A stretch of 64,000 nt of DNA from Chitinophagaceae bacterium. GTDB taxonomy: Bacteria > Bacteroidota > Bacteroidia > Chitinophagales > Chitinophagaceae. The translations under genes were made by a program, and so were the position numbers. Below, one piece after another: positions 8,997 through 17,027 of the stretch. Each line of letters opens with the position of its first letter. The stretch's first letter is position 1. The notes below the pieces were generated by a model. The model was not told the origin of the DNA, searched no databases, and was given only the letters and a program-made list of their open reading frames with translations. The stretch lies in NCBI GenBank assembly GCA_947454235.1, contig CANGIY010000001.1, positions 124,001-188,000 of the forward strand, in the 5' to 3' direction.

Positions 8997-10003
8997 AAGC
9001 ATATCTAGATTGGAAACATCTTTCGTTTGCCCATCCGTATTTTTTCGGGTTGCTGGTGCTGATACCTATAATGGTGTATTGGCAATATTGGGGCAGAAAA
9101 AATACGCAGTCCTCGCTCAGGCTATCGTCACTTTCAGGTATTGCTAACGTTAAAAAGGGATGGAAGGCGCAAATGCAGCCTATGATGTTCATTCTGAGAT
9201 TGATAGCTATTGGTTGTATATCTATAGCCCTAGCCCGCCCTCAATCATCGAACGTAACCACCACCAGCGATAGCGATGGTATTGATATCGTGATGTGTAT
9301 GGACATTTCGGGTTCAATGCTGGCGGAAGATTTCAAGCCCAACAGAATTGAATGCGCTAAAAGGGTGGCATTGAACTTCGTTGACCGTAGAATGGCTGAC
9401 CGCATGGGGTTAGTTATTTTCTCAGGTGAAAGTTTTCAGATGTGCCCTATTACAATTGATCACAATGTGCTTAAAAGCCAGTTGAACGCAGTAAAAAGCG
9501 GTATGCTCACCGATGGTACAAGTATTGGTATGGGGCTGGCTGCAGCAGTAAATGGATTGAGAAGTTCGAAAGCCAAAACAAAGGTGATTGTTCTTATGAC
9601 CGACGGTGTCAACAACACAGGTTTAATAGACCCTTTAACTGCACTCGAGATTGCGAAGGCTTACAAAGTGCGCGTTTATACGGTGGGTGTAGGTGCCATG
9701 GGGCAGGCGTATATTCCGGTTAAAACCCCGTTCGGACTAAGCAAACAATTAATGCCGGTTGAAATTGACGAACCGTTATTGAGGCAAATGGCTAGCCAGA
9801 CCGGAGGTAAATACTTTAGGGCTACCGACAATAAATCTTTGGAGGGAGTGTATAGCGAGATTGATAAATTGGAAAAGACAAAGATGGAAACATCTTCTTA
9901 CAAGCATTATGCCGAGTTGTTTTTTCCTTTTGCTATGATTGCAGTGATTTGTCTTGCGCTTGAACTAATAGCTCGATATACTTTCCTGAGGTCGATAACA
10001 TAG
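8993..10003 (+). CDS. batA: BatA-type VWA domain membrane protein
   Basis: A 336-residue inner-membrane protein with two N-terminal transmembrane segments (about 15-32 and 63-82), a von Willebrand A domain and a C-terminal helix (about 308-328). The MIDAS motif DISGS is complete at residues 104-108, followed by the T-containing LTDGTS and the MTDGVNNTG segment, so metal-ion-dependent ligand binding is expected. BatA proteins work with DUF58 and MoxR proteins in an envelope function historically called aerotolerance. It is the last gene of the operon; batB is not present downstream. Confidence 0.88.
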   Translation: MKAYLDWKHLSFAHPYFFGLLVLIPIMVYWQYWGRKNTQSSLRLSSLSGIANVKKGWKAQMQPMMFILRLIAIGCISIALARPQSSNVTTTSDSDGIDIVMCMDISGSMLAEDFKPNRIECAKRVALNFVDRRMADRMGLVIFSGESFQMCPITIDHNVLKSQLNAVKSGMLTDGTSIGMGLAAAVNGLRSSKAKTKVIVLMTDGVNNTGLIDPLTALEIAKAYKVRVYTVGVGAMGQAYIPVKTPFGLSKQLMPVEIDEPLLRQMASQTGGKYFRATDNKSLEGVYSEIDKLEKTKMETSSYKHYAELFFPFAMIAVICLALELIARYTFLRSIT

Positions 10004-10145
10004 AATGCCATTTATTAACTATAGGATTTACTAATAGTTTTCATCCAACATTTTCTCGAAAAATGCGTCTTATATAGTAGAGGCTAAGACAATGAGTTTC
10101 ATGTTTTAGATTTTTGTTGTAATGATGTTTTGTTTTTGAGCAACA

Positions 10146-10167
10146 GCGGGGGCGTTTTCGCCCCTGC
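10146..10167 (+). terminator. GC-rich hairpin, probable terminator of the bat operon
   Basis: Nine-base-pair stem GCGGGGGCG / CGCCCCTGC (one G-T wobble) with a TTTT loop, followed by ttcatttt. It stands 143 nt after the batA stop and about 80 nt before yicC. The U-tract is short, and a small RNA end is an alternative. Confidence 0.5.
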
Positions 10168-10244
10168 TTCATTTTCTGCACATTTGAATAGGTTTAGGGT
10201 TTCATTTCGAAAAGTTTGATTTCTTTTGTAAAAAATGTTCGGTT

Positions 10245-11120
10245 ATGTTGTATTCGATGACAGGCTTTGGTAGTGCAGAAGCTAGAATTGGTGAAAGGCA
10301 GGTAATAGTAGAAATCAAAGCCCTCAATGGGAAGCAGTTTGAAATGGTTTCAAAGTTGCCTCCATTGATCAAGAATTACGAGTTTGAAATAAGGTCGTTG
10401 TTGAATTCCTTGTTGATGCGTGGAACTATTGATTTTTCAATTACCATCAAGCAAGAAGGCGCATCGAAACCAATGACTGTAAACACCGATCTTGCTGCGT
10501 TTTACTTTAAAGGCATGCAGCAAATCGCCGATAAAATTGGCGTTAATACCGATAATATTATCTCTACCCTGATGCGTATGCCGGAGGTTGTTGCACCCGA
10601 CCAGGATGCAATGCCGGAAGCTGATTGGTTGAAAATAAAAGAAGTGATTACCACAGCTGCTAACAGGCTGATGGAACACCGCAAACACGAAGGTATTGCT
10701 CTTTATAAAGACATACATTCAAGGGTTGATGCGATAGAAGGCTTGCTGGGTAAAGTAGCACCATTTGAAACTGAACGCGTTGAAAAAGTACGTACAAGAA
10801 TTGAACAAATGATTTCAGATCTTGCCGGTAAAGCCAATCTTGACCCCAACAGGCTGGAGCAGGAGATGATTTATTACATCGAGCGCATGGATTTTTCTGA
10901 AGAGAAAACCCGTTTGAAGCAACACTGCATTTATTTTCACACTACAGTTGATAATAAAGATGTGGCAATTGGGCGCAAACTTAATTTCATTCTTCAGGAA
11001 ATGGGAAGGGAAATCAATACACTTGGCTCAAAAGCCAATCATGCTGATATACAGCAGATTGTGATTAACATGAAGGATGAACTAGAAAAAGCTAAAGAGC
11101 AAATCAACAATATTCTTTAA
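10245..11120 (+). CDS. yicC: YicC family endoribonuclease-like protein
   Basis: A 291-residue protein, close to the usual family length (about 290). The N-terminal YSMTGFGSAEA motif (residues 3-13) and the C-terminal DUF1732 region with GRKLNFILQEMGREINTLGSKA are diagnostic. YicC of enteric bacteria has been reported as an endoribonuclease acting on small RNAs; a similar RNA role here is inferred from homology only. ATG 10245 was chosen because the conserved N-terminus begins immediately. The next gene follows after 26 nt, so co-transcription is likely. Confidence 0.92.
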   Translation: MLYSMTGFGSAEARIGERQVIVEIKALNGKQFEMVSKLPPLIKNYEFEIRSLLNSLLMRGTIDFSITIKQEGASKPMTVNTDLAAFYFKGMQQIADKIGVNTDNIISTLMRMPEVVAPDQDAMPEADWLKIKEVITTAANRLMEHRKHEGIALYKDIHSRVDAIEGLLGKVAPFETERVEKVRTRIEQMISDLAGKANLDPNRLEQEMIYYIERMDFSEEKTRLKQHCIYFHTTVDNKDVAIGRKLNFILQEMGREINTLGSKANHADIQQIVINMKDELEKAKEQINNIL

Positions 11121-11146
11121 GGTAACATTTCCATTTCCCGCTGCTT

Positions 11147-11857
11147 ATGAAAGAGCCGGTTAACTACTTACAGCCGGGAAAAATGCTGGCAATGTCGCTG
11201 CTTCCATTACAGATAATTGTAACTGCAGGTTGTTATACCACACAGCACAGTGCAGCCAGAAAAATGGCTGCGGTAGCCCATGTGCAGCCACTTGATGCCA
11301 TTATTGTGCCCGGAATTCCTTACAACGGAGTAGGGTGGGATTCTATTATGAAGGCAAGGGTGGTGTGGTCGTGCCTGTTGTACAAACGGGGAATTGCAAA
11401 AAATATCATTTTTTCGGGAGGGGCCGTATATACGCCGTGGGTAGAGGCGCAGGTGATGAGTACTTATGCCCGCAAGTTGGGTGTGCCTGCCGAACATATT
11501 TTTATGGATACTGTTGCAGAGCACAGCAGTGAAAATATTTACTATTCCTACCTTTTGGCGAAAAAGCTAGGATTCAAGAGCTTAGGGCTGGCGACCGATC
11601 CATTTCAATCAAAGATGTTGCAGAAGTTTACCAAGAAACACTTCGGAACTTTCATATTTCATTTGCCATTTGTATACAACCAATTGCATGAAGCAATGCA
11701 AAATACCCATGTTCTTATTTCACTCCCGCTCCCAGACTCGATTAGTGGATTTATTCCATTGCCTCAAAGAAAGAGTTTAAGGGCGCGTTTCAGGGGAACT
11801 TTGGGTAAGGACATTAACTGGGCACAATACAAAAACAAAAAAGTAGATCAATTATAG
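11147..11857 (+). CDS. YdcF/SanA-like DUF218 protein
   Basis: A 236-residue DUF218 protein. The core includes DAIIVPGIPY, the SGGAVYTPWVEA segment with conserved Gly-Gly and Glu, and AEHSSENIYYSYLLAKK, the family's conserved Asn/Tyr region. The N-terminus holds a short hydrophobic stretch ending VTAGC, which could be a weak lipobox and would place the protein at the membrane. ElyC/SanA/YdcF members affect envelope integrity, but no reaction is settled. It lies 26 nt after yicC. A hairpin at 11868-11889 follows its stop. Confidence 0.8.
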   Translation: MKEPVNYLQPGKMLAMSLLPLQIIVTAGCYTTQHSAARKMAAVAHVQPLDAIIVPGIPYNGVGWDSIMKARVVWSCLLYKRGIAKNIIFSGGAVYTPWVEAQVMSTYARKLGVPAEHIFMDTVAEHSSENIYYSYLLAKKLGFKSLGLATDPFQSKMLQKFTKKHFGTFIFHLPFVYNQLHEAMQNTHVLISLPLPDSISGFIPLPQRKSLRARFRGTLGKDINWAQYKNKKVDQL

Positions 11858-11867
11858 CATAAAAAAA

Positions 11868-11889
11868 AACTGCCTCAGTTGAGGCAGTT
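11868..11889 (-). terminator. Intrinsic terminator for the 11.9-kb secreted protein, likely shared
   Basis: Perfect 9-bp stem AACTGCCTC / GAGGCAGTT with an AGTT loop. On the minus strand it is followed by an uninterrupted run of Ts (the A-run at 11861-11869), a classic terminator for the gene ending at 11913. The plus-strand gene ending at 11857 may also use it. Confidence 0.75.
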
Positions 11890-11912
11890 CAAGATATTTT
11901 GTATTTGAGCAA

Positions 11913-12461
11913 CTAGAGCTGATCGTAGATTGCAGCATCCACAACGCGATAGATGCCATAGTATTGATAAGTTTTGTGGTTGTAACCTTTCTTAATCAAG
12001 CCATCAGTTTCGTCAGAATTTTCTTCAGGAACTGTCAACCAAGCGCCTCTTTTAGCACTGTGCCAACGGTAAATACAAACTGTATTAGGACCGCGACGAG
12101 TTAAAGCGTAGTACTGAAGGTGTTTGTTTTTATAACCCCATTTCAACATTTGGTCATCAGTGAATTCGTCATCACAAACAGAGATGTAAGTTCTAGACAC
12201 TGGGTTTTCCCAACCGTAAATAGCTACCCTACCAGGACCAGGAGATTTGTAAGCGAAGAACAGCAGTGTTTTACCTGTCCAACCCCAGTTAATCAGCTGA
12301 CCATCCTGAAACTCACCATCAGCAACAGTGATGTAAGAATTTTCCTGAGGAATCCACCAACGGAAAACGCGTACAAGATCTTCTTGCGCGAAGGTTTTAG
12401 ACGTTAAAAAGACACATGCCAAAAGCGTGGTAAATAGAATGACGGTTTTTTTCATGTTCAT
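11913..12461 (-). CDS. Secreted protein with three tandem Trp/Tyr-rich repeats
   Basis: A 182-residue exported protein if started at the MNMKKTVILF methionine (12461); the signal peptide ends near TFAQ. The longer frame from 12512 adds 17 residues that spoil the signal peptide. The mature part is three repeats of about 48 residues, each with an aromatic opening (RVFRWWIPQ, AIYGWENP, CIYRWHSA), a YITV/YISV/WLTV segment, acidic residues, and a closing GW/GY-x-K-x5-8-YYA/YYG block. The layout recalls secreted DUF5648-type repeats, in which about 40-50-residue units form a beta-trefoil-like fold, but I cannot confirm the family. No partner gene is adjacent. It has its own terminator at 11868-11889. 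Confidence 0.75.
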   Translation of the reverse strand: MNMKKTVILFTTLLACVFLTSKTFAQEDLVRVFRWWIPQENSYITVADGEFQDGQLINWGWTGKTLLFFAYKSPGPGRVAIYGWENPVSRTYISVCDDEFTDDQMLKWGYKNKHLQYYALTRRGPNTVCIYRWHSAKRGAWLTVPEENSDETDGLIKKGYNHKTYQYYGIYRVVDAAIYDQL

Positions 12462-12826
12462 TTGTTTTTCAAAAACTGCAACAAAATACATAAATTTTTT
12501 GTTGACCAGCAAAGTATTAAGTCAAATATTTTTTATTCTAACAGTACCTTAGGCAATTTTTGGCGCTTAAATCTCTAAATACCAGCTTTATAAAAATCGA
12601 AATCCGTTGAATGTTACTCCAATGTAAAAGATTTTAATGAGCTGTATTTGTCAAAAAAGGCGTTGCCGATTGACTAACGGAGCGTAAAAGTAAATGAAAA
12701 ACACACAACTTGTATACGTTGCTGAGAATAAAATAATATTTCACGTTTATTTCCTTGTTTGGCGTTGTATACAGAATGCATTGATGCCCTAAAAATACTG
12801 TTTGTCACATCTGTCATACATTTAAC
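12462..12826. other. AT-rich intergenic region between divergent genes
   Basis: About 365 nt between the secreted repeat protein (minus) and the secA promoter (plus). I see no convincing ORF, RNA or repeat. A minus-strand promoter for the 11.9-kb gene must lie here, but no exact TAnnTTTG match was found. Confidence 0.5.
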
Positions 12827-12857
12827 TTGTCTGAATGCCTGATTTGGCATAGTTTTG
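12827..12857 (+). promoter_or_regulatory. Promoter of secA (Bacteroidota type)
   Basis: TTG at 12827-12829, a 20-nt spacer and TAGTTTTG at 12850-12857, an exact fit to the Bacteroidota sigma-A consensus. The predicted start near 12864 leaves a leader of about 110 nt before the secA ATG. Confidence 0.7.
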
Positions 12858-12908
12858 AGATTTTTTGTGTCTAAATGTCATTTGCGGGCAATCAGCACGT
12901 TATTTGAT

Positions 12909-12974
12909 ATGAAACATATTCCCGAGGTACATAAAAGCCTCAATTTAAACAGCTATTATTCAATTTATTTATAA
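12909..12974 (+). CDS. Short leader ORF overlapping the secA start
   Basis: An ATG at 12909 opens 21 sense codons that end in TAA at 12972-12974. The last A of the stop is the first A of the secA ATG (TAATG). The peptide begins MKHIPEV, is basic near the front and ends with a hydrophobic/tyrosine-rich YYSIYL. It lies wholly within the leader predicted from the promoter at 12827-12857. A stop-start overlap of this kind usually means translational coupling, and upstream peptides such as SecM, VemP and ApdA regulate Sec genes elsewhere. This peptide has no recognisable signal sequence or known arrest motif. Whether it is translated is unknown. Confidence 0.4.
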   Translation: MKHIPEVHKSLNLNSYYSIYL

Positions 12975-15900
12975 TGATTGGTTTTCTTTCCAAATTATTC
13001 GGAGGCAGTAAATCTGATAAAGACGTTAAGGCACTTCAACCCATAGTCGCTAAGGTGAATGAATATTTTCAACAATTTCAATCGCTGACCAACGACGAAC
13101 TAAGAAATAAGACAGTAGAGTTTCGAAGCATAATTGCAGAACACCTTGTTGATGTAAACAATCAGATTCAGGCAAAACGCGAGGAAGCTGATCAATTTGA
13201 AGATATACATCAGCGTGAAAGTGTTTATGTCGAGGTAGATAAACTCATTAAACTTCGTGACGAGAAAATTGAAGAAGTGCTGAAACAAATTCAGCCTGCT
13301 GCATTTGCTGTAGTAAAAGAAACTGCCCGTCGTTTCAAAGAGAACGAAGAGATGGTTTCTACTGCAACCGATGTTGATAGATTTTTGGCACCTAATCGCC
13401 CTCATATCACTATTGAAGGCGACAAGTGTATATATAAGAACAATTGGGAAGCTGCAGGTAACACTGTTAAGTGGAACATGGTGCATTACGATGTACAGTT
13501 GATAGGTGGTAGCGTCTTGCACGATGGTAAAATTGCAGAGATGGCAACGGGTGAAGGTAAAACCCTCGTTTCTACATTGCCTGCTTACCTGAATGCGCTT
13601 GCAGGTGAAGGTGTACACATCGTAACCGTGAACGACTACCTTGCAAAAAGGGACCAGGAGTGGAACGGTCCGATTTTCGAATGGTTAGGTCTTGTTACCG
13701 ACTGTATCGACAAGCACGATCCTAACTCTGAAGAAAGAAGAAACGCTTATAATGCCGACATTACCTGGGGTACGAACAACGAATTTGGTTTCGATTACCT
13801 GAGGGATAACATGGTTCACCAGTCGAGCGAAATGGTGCAAAGAAAACACCACTACGCGATGGTGGATGAGGTGGATAGTGTATTAATTGATGATGCGCGT
13901 ACACCACTCATTATTTCCGGTCCGGTGGCTAAAGGCAATGAGCAACAGTTCCATATACTTAAACCACGTATCGAGCGCCTGATTGAGGCTCAGAGAAGAG
14001 TAATTAATACCAGTTTGGCGGAAGCGAAAAAACTGATCGCTGACGGCAAGTCTGATAAAGATTCAGGTGGTTTGTACCTTTACCGTGCATTCCGCGGCTT
14101 ACCTAAAAATGGTGCGCTCATTAAATTTTTGAGTGAAGAAGGTAACAAAATCATTCTCCAAAAATCAGAAAACTACTACATAGGCGAGCAACAACGCAAC
14201 ATGCCTAAGGTAGATGCTGAATTGTATTTCACGATTGATGAAAAGAACAACAGCGTTGACCTTACCGAGAAAGGGCTTGCACTCATCACCGGAGTTTCTG
14301 AAGATGCTTCATTCTTCGTGTTGCCCGATATTGGCAGCGAACTTGCGGTATTAGAGAAACTTGATGTGACTGCTGAAGAAAAAATGCAGCGCAAAGATGC
14401 ATTGTTGCAAGACTACGCAATTAAAACTGATAGGATCCACTCTATACAACAGCTTTTGAAGGCATACACATTGTTTGATAAAGACGTTGAGTATGTAGTG
14501 ATGGATGGCAAAGTGAAAATTGTAGATGAGCAAACAGGTCGTATCCTCGAAGGTAGAAGGTACTCTGACGGTTTGCATCAGGCTATTGAGGCAAAGGAAA
14601 ATGTAGAAGTAGAAGCTACCACACAAACATTTGCCACTGTAACACTCCAAAACTACTTCCGTATGTACCACAAACTTGCGGGTATGACGGGTACAGCGGA
14701 AACAGAAGCAGGCGAGTTCTGGCAAATCTATAAGTTAGATGTTGTATCTATTCCTACTAACTTACCTATTACCAGAAAAGACCAGCAAGACTTAGTGTAT
14801 AAAACTAAGCGCGAAAAAATGAAGGCTGTAATTGATGAAGTTGAAAAACTCATGAATGCAGGTCGCCCGGTACTGGTGGGTACTACATCGGTAGAGGTTT
14901 CGGAATTGTTGAGTCGTATGATGCAACAAAAGAAGATTCCGCATAGGGTACTTAACGCCAAACACCACGCACAGGAAGCGAGCATTGTTGCTGAAGCTGG
15001 TAGGGCAGGTGCTGTCACTATCGCCACCAACATGGCTGGTCGTGGTACCGACATTAAGTTGGGCCCAGGTGTTAAAGAAGCGGGTGGTTTAGCAATTATT
15101 GGTACTGAAAGGCACGAAAGTCGTCGTGTTGACAGGCAGTTAAGAGGTCGTGCCGGTCGTCAGGGCGATCCGGGTTCTTCTCAGTTCTTTGTTTCCTTGG
15201 AAGATGAATTGATGCGTTTGTTCGGTTCAGAACGTATCGCAGCACTCATGGATAAAATGGGTCACAAAGAAGGTGAGGTACTCCAACATAAAATGATTTC
15301 AAACTCAATTGAGCGTGCGCAGAAAAAAGTAGAAGAAAACAACTTTGGTACGCGTAAAAACTTGCTTGAGTATGATGACGTTATGAACTCACAACGTGAC
15401 GTTATCTATAAAATACGCAGGCACGCATTGTTTGGCGAGCGCCTTGCGGTTGACTTAGATAATGCCATGTATTCGGTGTGCAGCAACTTTGCTGAAACGT
15501 TCATGCAGAATAAAGACTACGAAGCGTACAAGCTCGATGTAATGCAGCATTTGGCAATTGAGCCTGATTTCAACAACATTGATTTGGATAAAATCAATGG
15601 CGACCAAATGGCTGAGCATTTATACTTGCAGGTGAAAGATTTCTACCACAGGAAGATGCAGGCATTGCGTGACCACATGATTCCAACAATCGCTGAAGTA
15701 TACAACTCCAATAATTTTGAAAGCATAGGTGTTCCGTTCACCGACGGCGTTAGAGGCTTACAATTGGTTGTTTCATTGAAAGAGTCTTACGATTACCAGT
15801 GCCACCCAATTACACAGGCGTTGGAAAAGAACATCACACTTTCTTTAATCGACGAAGCATGGAAAAACCATTTGCGTGCTATGGACGATTTAAGGCAGTC

Positions 15901-16270
15901 GGTACGTATGGCTTCTTACGAACAAAAAGACCCGTTGTTGATTTATAAGTTTGAGGCATTCAAATTGTTCAAACAAATGATGGATGAAACCAACAGAAAC
16001 ATCATATCATTCTTGTTGAGAGCAGGTATTCCTTTACAGGAAGCACCACCACAAGCAGTAATGCAACAACCTGAACCAACCGACATGCGTCAGATGCGTA
16101 TGCAACACGGTGATGAGTTCGTTGATGAAGACTACTACACTGAACCAAATGAAGGTGATGAACCAACAAAGAAGGCACCGGTTCAGGCAGCACCTAAAAT
16201 TGGTAGAAATGACTCCTGCCCTTGCGGAAGTGGCAAGAAGTTCAAAAACTGCCACGGTAAAGGAATCTAA
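12974..16270 (+). CDS. secA: Preprotein translocase ATPase SecA
   Basis: Motor ATPase of the Sec pathway, 1098 residues. Walker A is EMATGEGKTLVS (about 189-199), followed by TVNDYLAKRDQEW. The DEAD-like box is MVDEVDSVLIDDARTPLI (about 296-313). The NBD2 motifs NMAGRGTDI and GRAGRQGDPGSSQFF are complete. The C-terminal zinc-binding motif CPCGSGKKFKNCH ends the protein (about 1081-1094), preceded by an acidic/Pro-rich linker. The protein is about 200 residues longer than E. coli SecA. Most of the extra length lies between the DEAD box and NBD2 (about 320-480), an insertion typical of Bacteroidota. It has its own promoter and leader, and a strong hairpin at 16281-16309 ends the unit. Confidence 0.98.
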   Translation: MIGFLSKLFGGSKSDKDVKALQPIVAKVNEYFQQFQSLTNDELRNKTVEFRSIIAEHLVDVNNQIQAKREEADQFEDIHQRESVYVEVDKLIKLRDEKIEEVLKQIQPAAFAVVKETARRFKENEEMVSTATDVDRFLAPNRPHITIEGDKCIYKNNWEAAGNTVKWNMVHYDVQLIGGSVLHDGKIAEMATGEGKTLVSTLPAYLNALAGEGVHIVTVNDYLAKRDQEWNGPIFEWLGLVTDCIDKHDPNSEERRNAYNADITWGTNNEFGFDYLRDNMVHQSSEMVQRKHHYAMVDEVDSVLIDDARTPLIISGPVAKGNEQQFHILKPRIERLIEAQRRVINTSLAEAKKLIADGKSDKDSGGLYLYRAFRGLPKNGALIKFLSEEGNKIILQKSENYYIGEQQRNMPKVDAELYFTIDEKNNSVDLTEKGLALITGVSEDASFFVLPDIGSELAVLEKLDVTAEEKMQRKDALLQDYAIKTDRIHSIQQLLKAYTLFDKDVEYVVMDGKVKIVDEQTGRILEGRRYSDGLHQAIEAKENVEVEATTQTFATVTLQNYFRMYHKLAGMTGTAETEAGEFWQIYKLDVVSIPTNLPITRKDQQDLVYKTKREKMKAVIDEVEKLMNAGRPVLVGTTSVEVSELLSRMMQQKKIPHRVLNAKHHAQEASIVAEAGRAGAVTIATNMAGRGTDIKLGPGVKEAGGLAIIGTERHESRRVDRQLRGRAGRQGDPGSSQFFVSLEDELMRLFGSERIAALMDKMGHKEGEVLQHKMISNSIERAQKKVEENNFGTRKNLLEYDDVMNSQRDVIYKIRRHALFGERLAVDLDNAMYSVCSNFAETFMQNKDYEAYKLDVMQHLAIEPDFNNIDLDKINGDQMAEHLYLQVKDFYHRKMQALRDHMIPTIAEVYNSNNFESIGVPFTDGVRGLQLVVSLKESYDYQCHPITQALEKNITLSLIDEAWKNHLRAMDDLRQSVRMASYEQKDPLLIYKFEAFKLFKQMMDETNRNIISFLLRAGIPLQEAPPQAVMQQPEPTDMRQMRMQHGDEFVDEDYYTEPNEGDEPTKKAPVQAAPKIGRNDSCPCGSGKKFKNCHGKGI

Positions 16271-16280
16271 TCATATTTCA

Positions 16281-16309
16281 GAAGGCTGCTCATTCAACGG
16301 GCAGCCTTC
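16281..16309 (+). terminator. Terminator of secA
   Basis: Perfect 9-bp stem GAAGGCTGC / GCAGCCTTC with an 11-nt loop, 10 nt after the secA stop, followed by ttgcttt. Confidence 0.7.
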
Positions 16310-16342
16310 TTGCTTTAATGAGGTTATTTGTTGGTCTTTGCC

Positions 16343-16350
16343 TATTTTTG
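16343..16350 (+). promoter_or_regulatory. Putative -7 box for the 16.4-kb secreted protein
   Basis: TATTTTTG matches TAnnTTTG and ends 20 nt before the ATG at 16371. Upstream TTGs are at non-standard spacing. Confidence 0.4.
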
Positions 16351-16370
16351 ATACATAGAAAGAACAAACC

Positions 16371-17027
16371 ATGAAATTTTTGCTGAAGACTATTCCATTA
16401 ATCGCAGTAGCTATACTTATTTCATTCATTGGCAAAGCTGCTGACTCTTGTGGGAAGATAACTTTTCACCCGCGCCCTGTAAAAGAATTAATGGGTAATC
16501 CGTGTAATTTCAAGGCCATCTCAACCATGAAAGATGCGCAGTATCGCTGGCAGGTAGATAATGGAGCGGGTTTTAAAAACCTAAACGACGGCGGGGCTTA
16601 TACAGGTACTCATACGCAGGATTTCAAAGTGTTTGCAAGTACGCGAATCTTATCAGGAGAAAAATATAGGTGTATAGTAACCAATAAACTTGGTTGTGCC
16701 GATACTACAACGACAGCGTTGCTGACCATCGCGCCCGATGAAGCTCCGGTTTTGAGTGCAGAGACCATCATCATTACGCCCGAGGAAATCAAAGATGTTT
16801 CAAGAGTGATGCTTCCGGGTAACTATTTTGGCACAATGGAGCTGATTGATAATCTGGGCAGGGTAGTTGCTAAAAAGGATTTGCGCATGAGCATGACTTA
16901 CGTAGAATTTAGCACAGTATTGCCTGGTTACTATACAGCCAAGTTCACTATTAACGATGTCGCGTACTTTAAACGTGTACATCTCGTTCATACTTACCGT
17001 AGCCCCGAAGAGCTCAATAAACACTAG
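16371..17027 (+). CDS. Secreted Ig-like protein with a C-terminal sorting-like beta domain
   Basis: A 218-residue exported protein (signal peptide about 1-23). The middle (about 30-125) is an Ig/PKD-like unit with the YRWQVDNGAGF and KYRCIVTNKLGC segments seen in many Bacteroidota cell-surface proteins. The last 75 residues (IDNLGRVVAKKDL, FSTVLPGYYTAKF) resemble a T9SS type A sorting domain, although the usual PNP motif is not visible. Secretion and surface display are inferred; the ligand is unknown. Its stop overlaps the convergent helicase gene by 4 nt. Confidence 0.72.
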   Translation: MKFLLKTIPLIAVAILISFIGKAADSCGKITFHPRPVKELMGNPCNFKAISTMKDAQYRWQVDNGAGFKNLNDGGAYTGTHTQDFKVFASTRILSGEKYRCIVTNKLGCADTTTTALLTIAPDEAPVLSAETIIITPEEIKDVSRVMLPGNYFGTMELIDNLGRVVAKKDLRMSMTYVEFSTVLPGYYTAKFTINDVAYFKRVHLVHTYRSPEELNKH

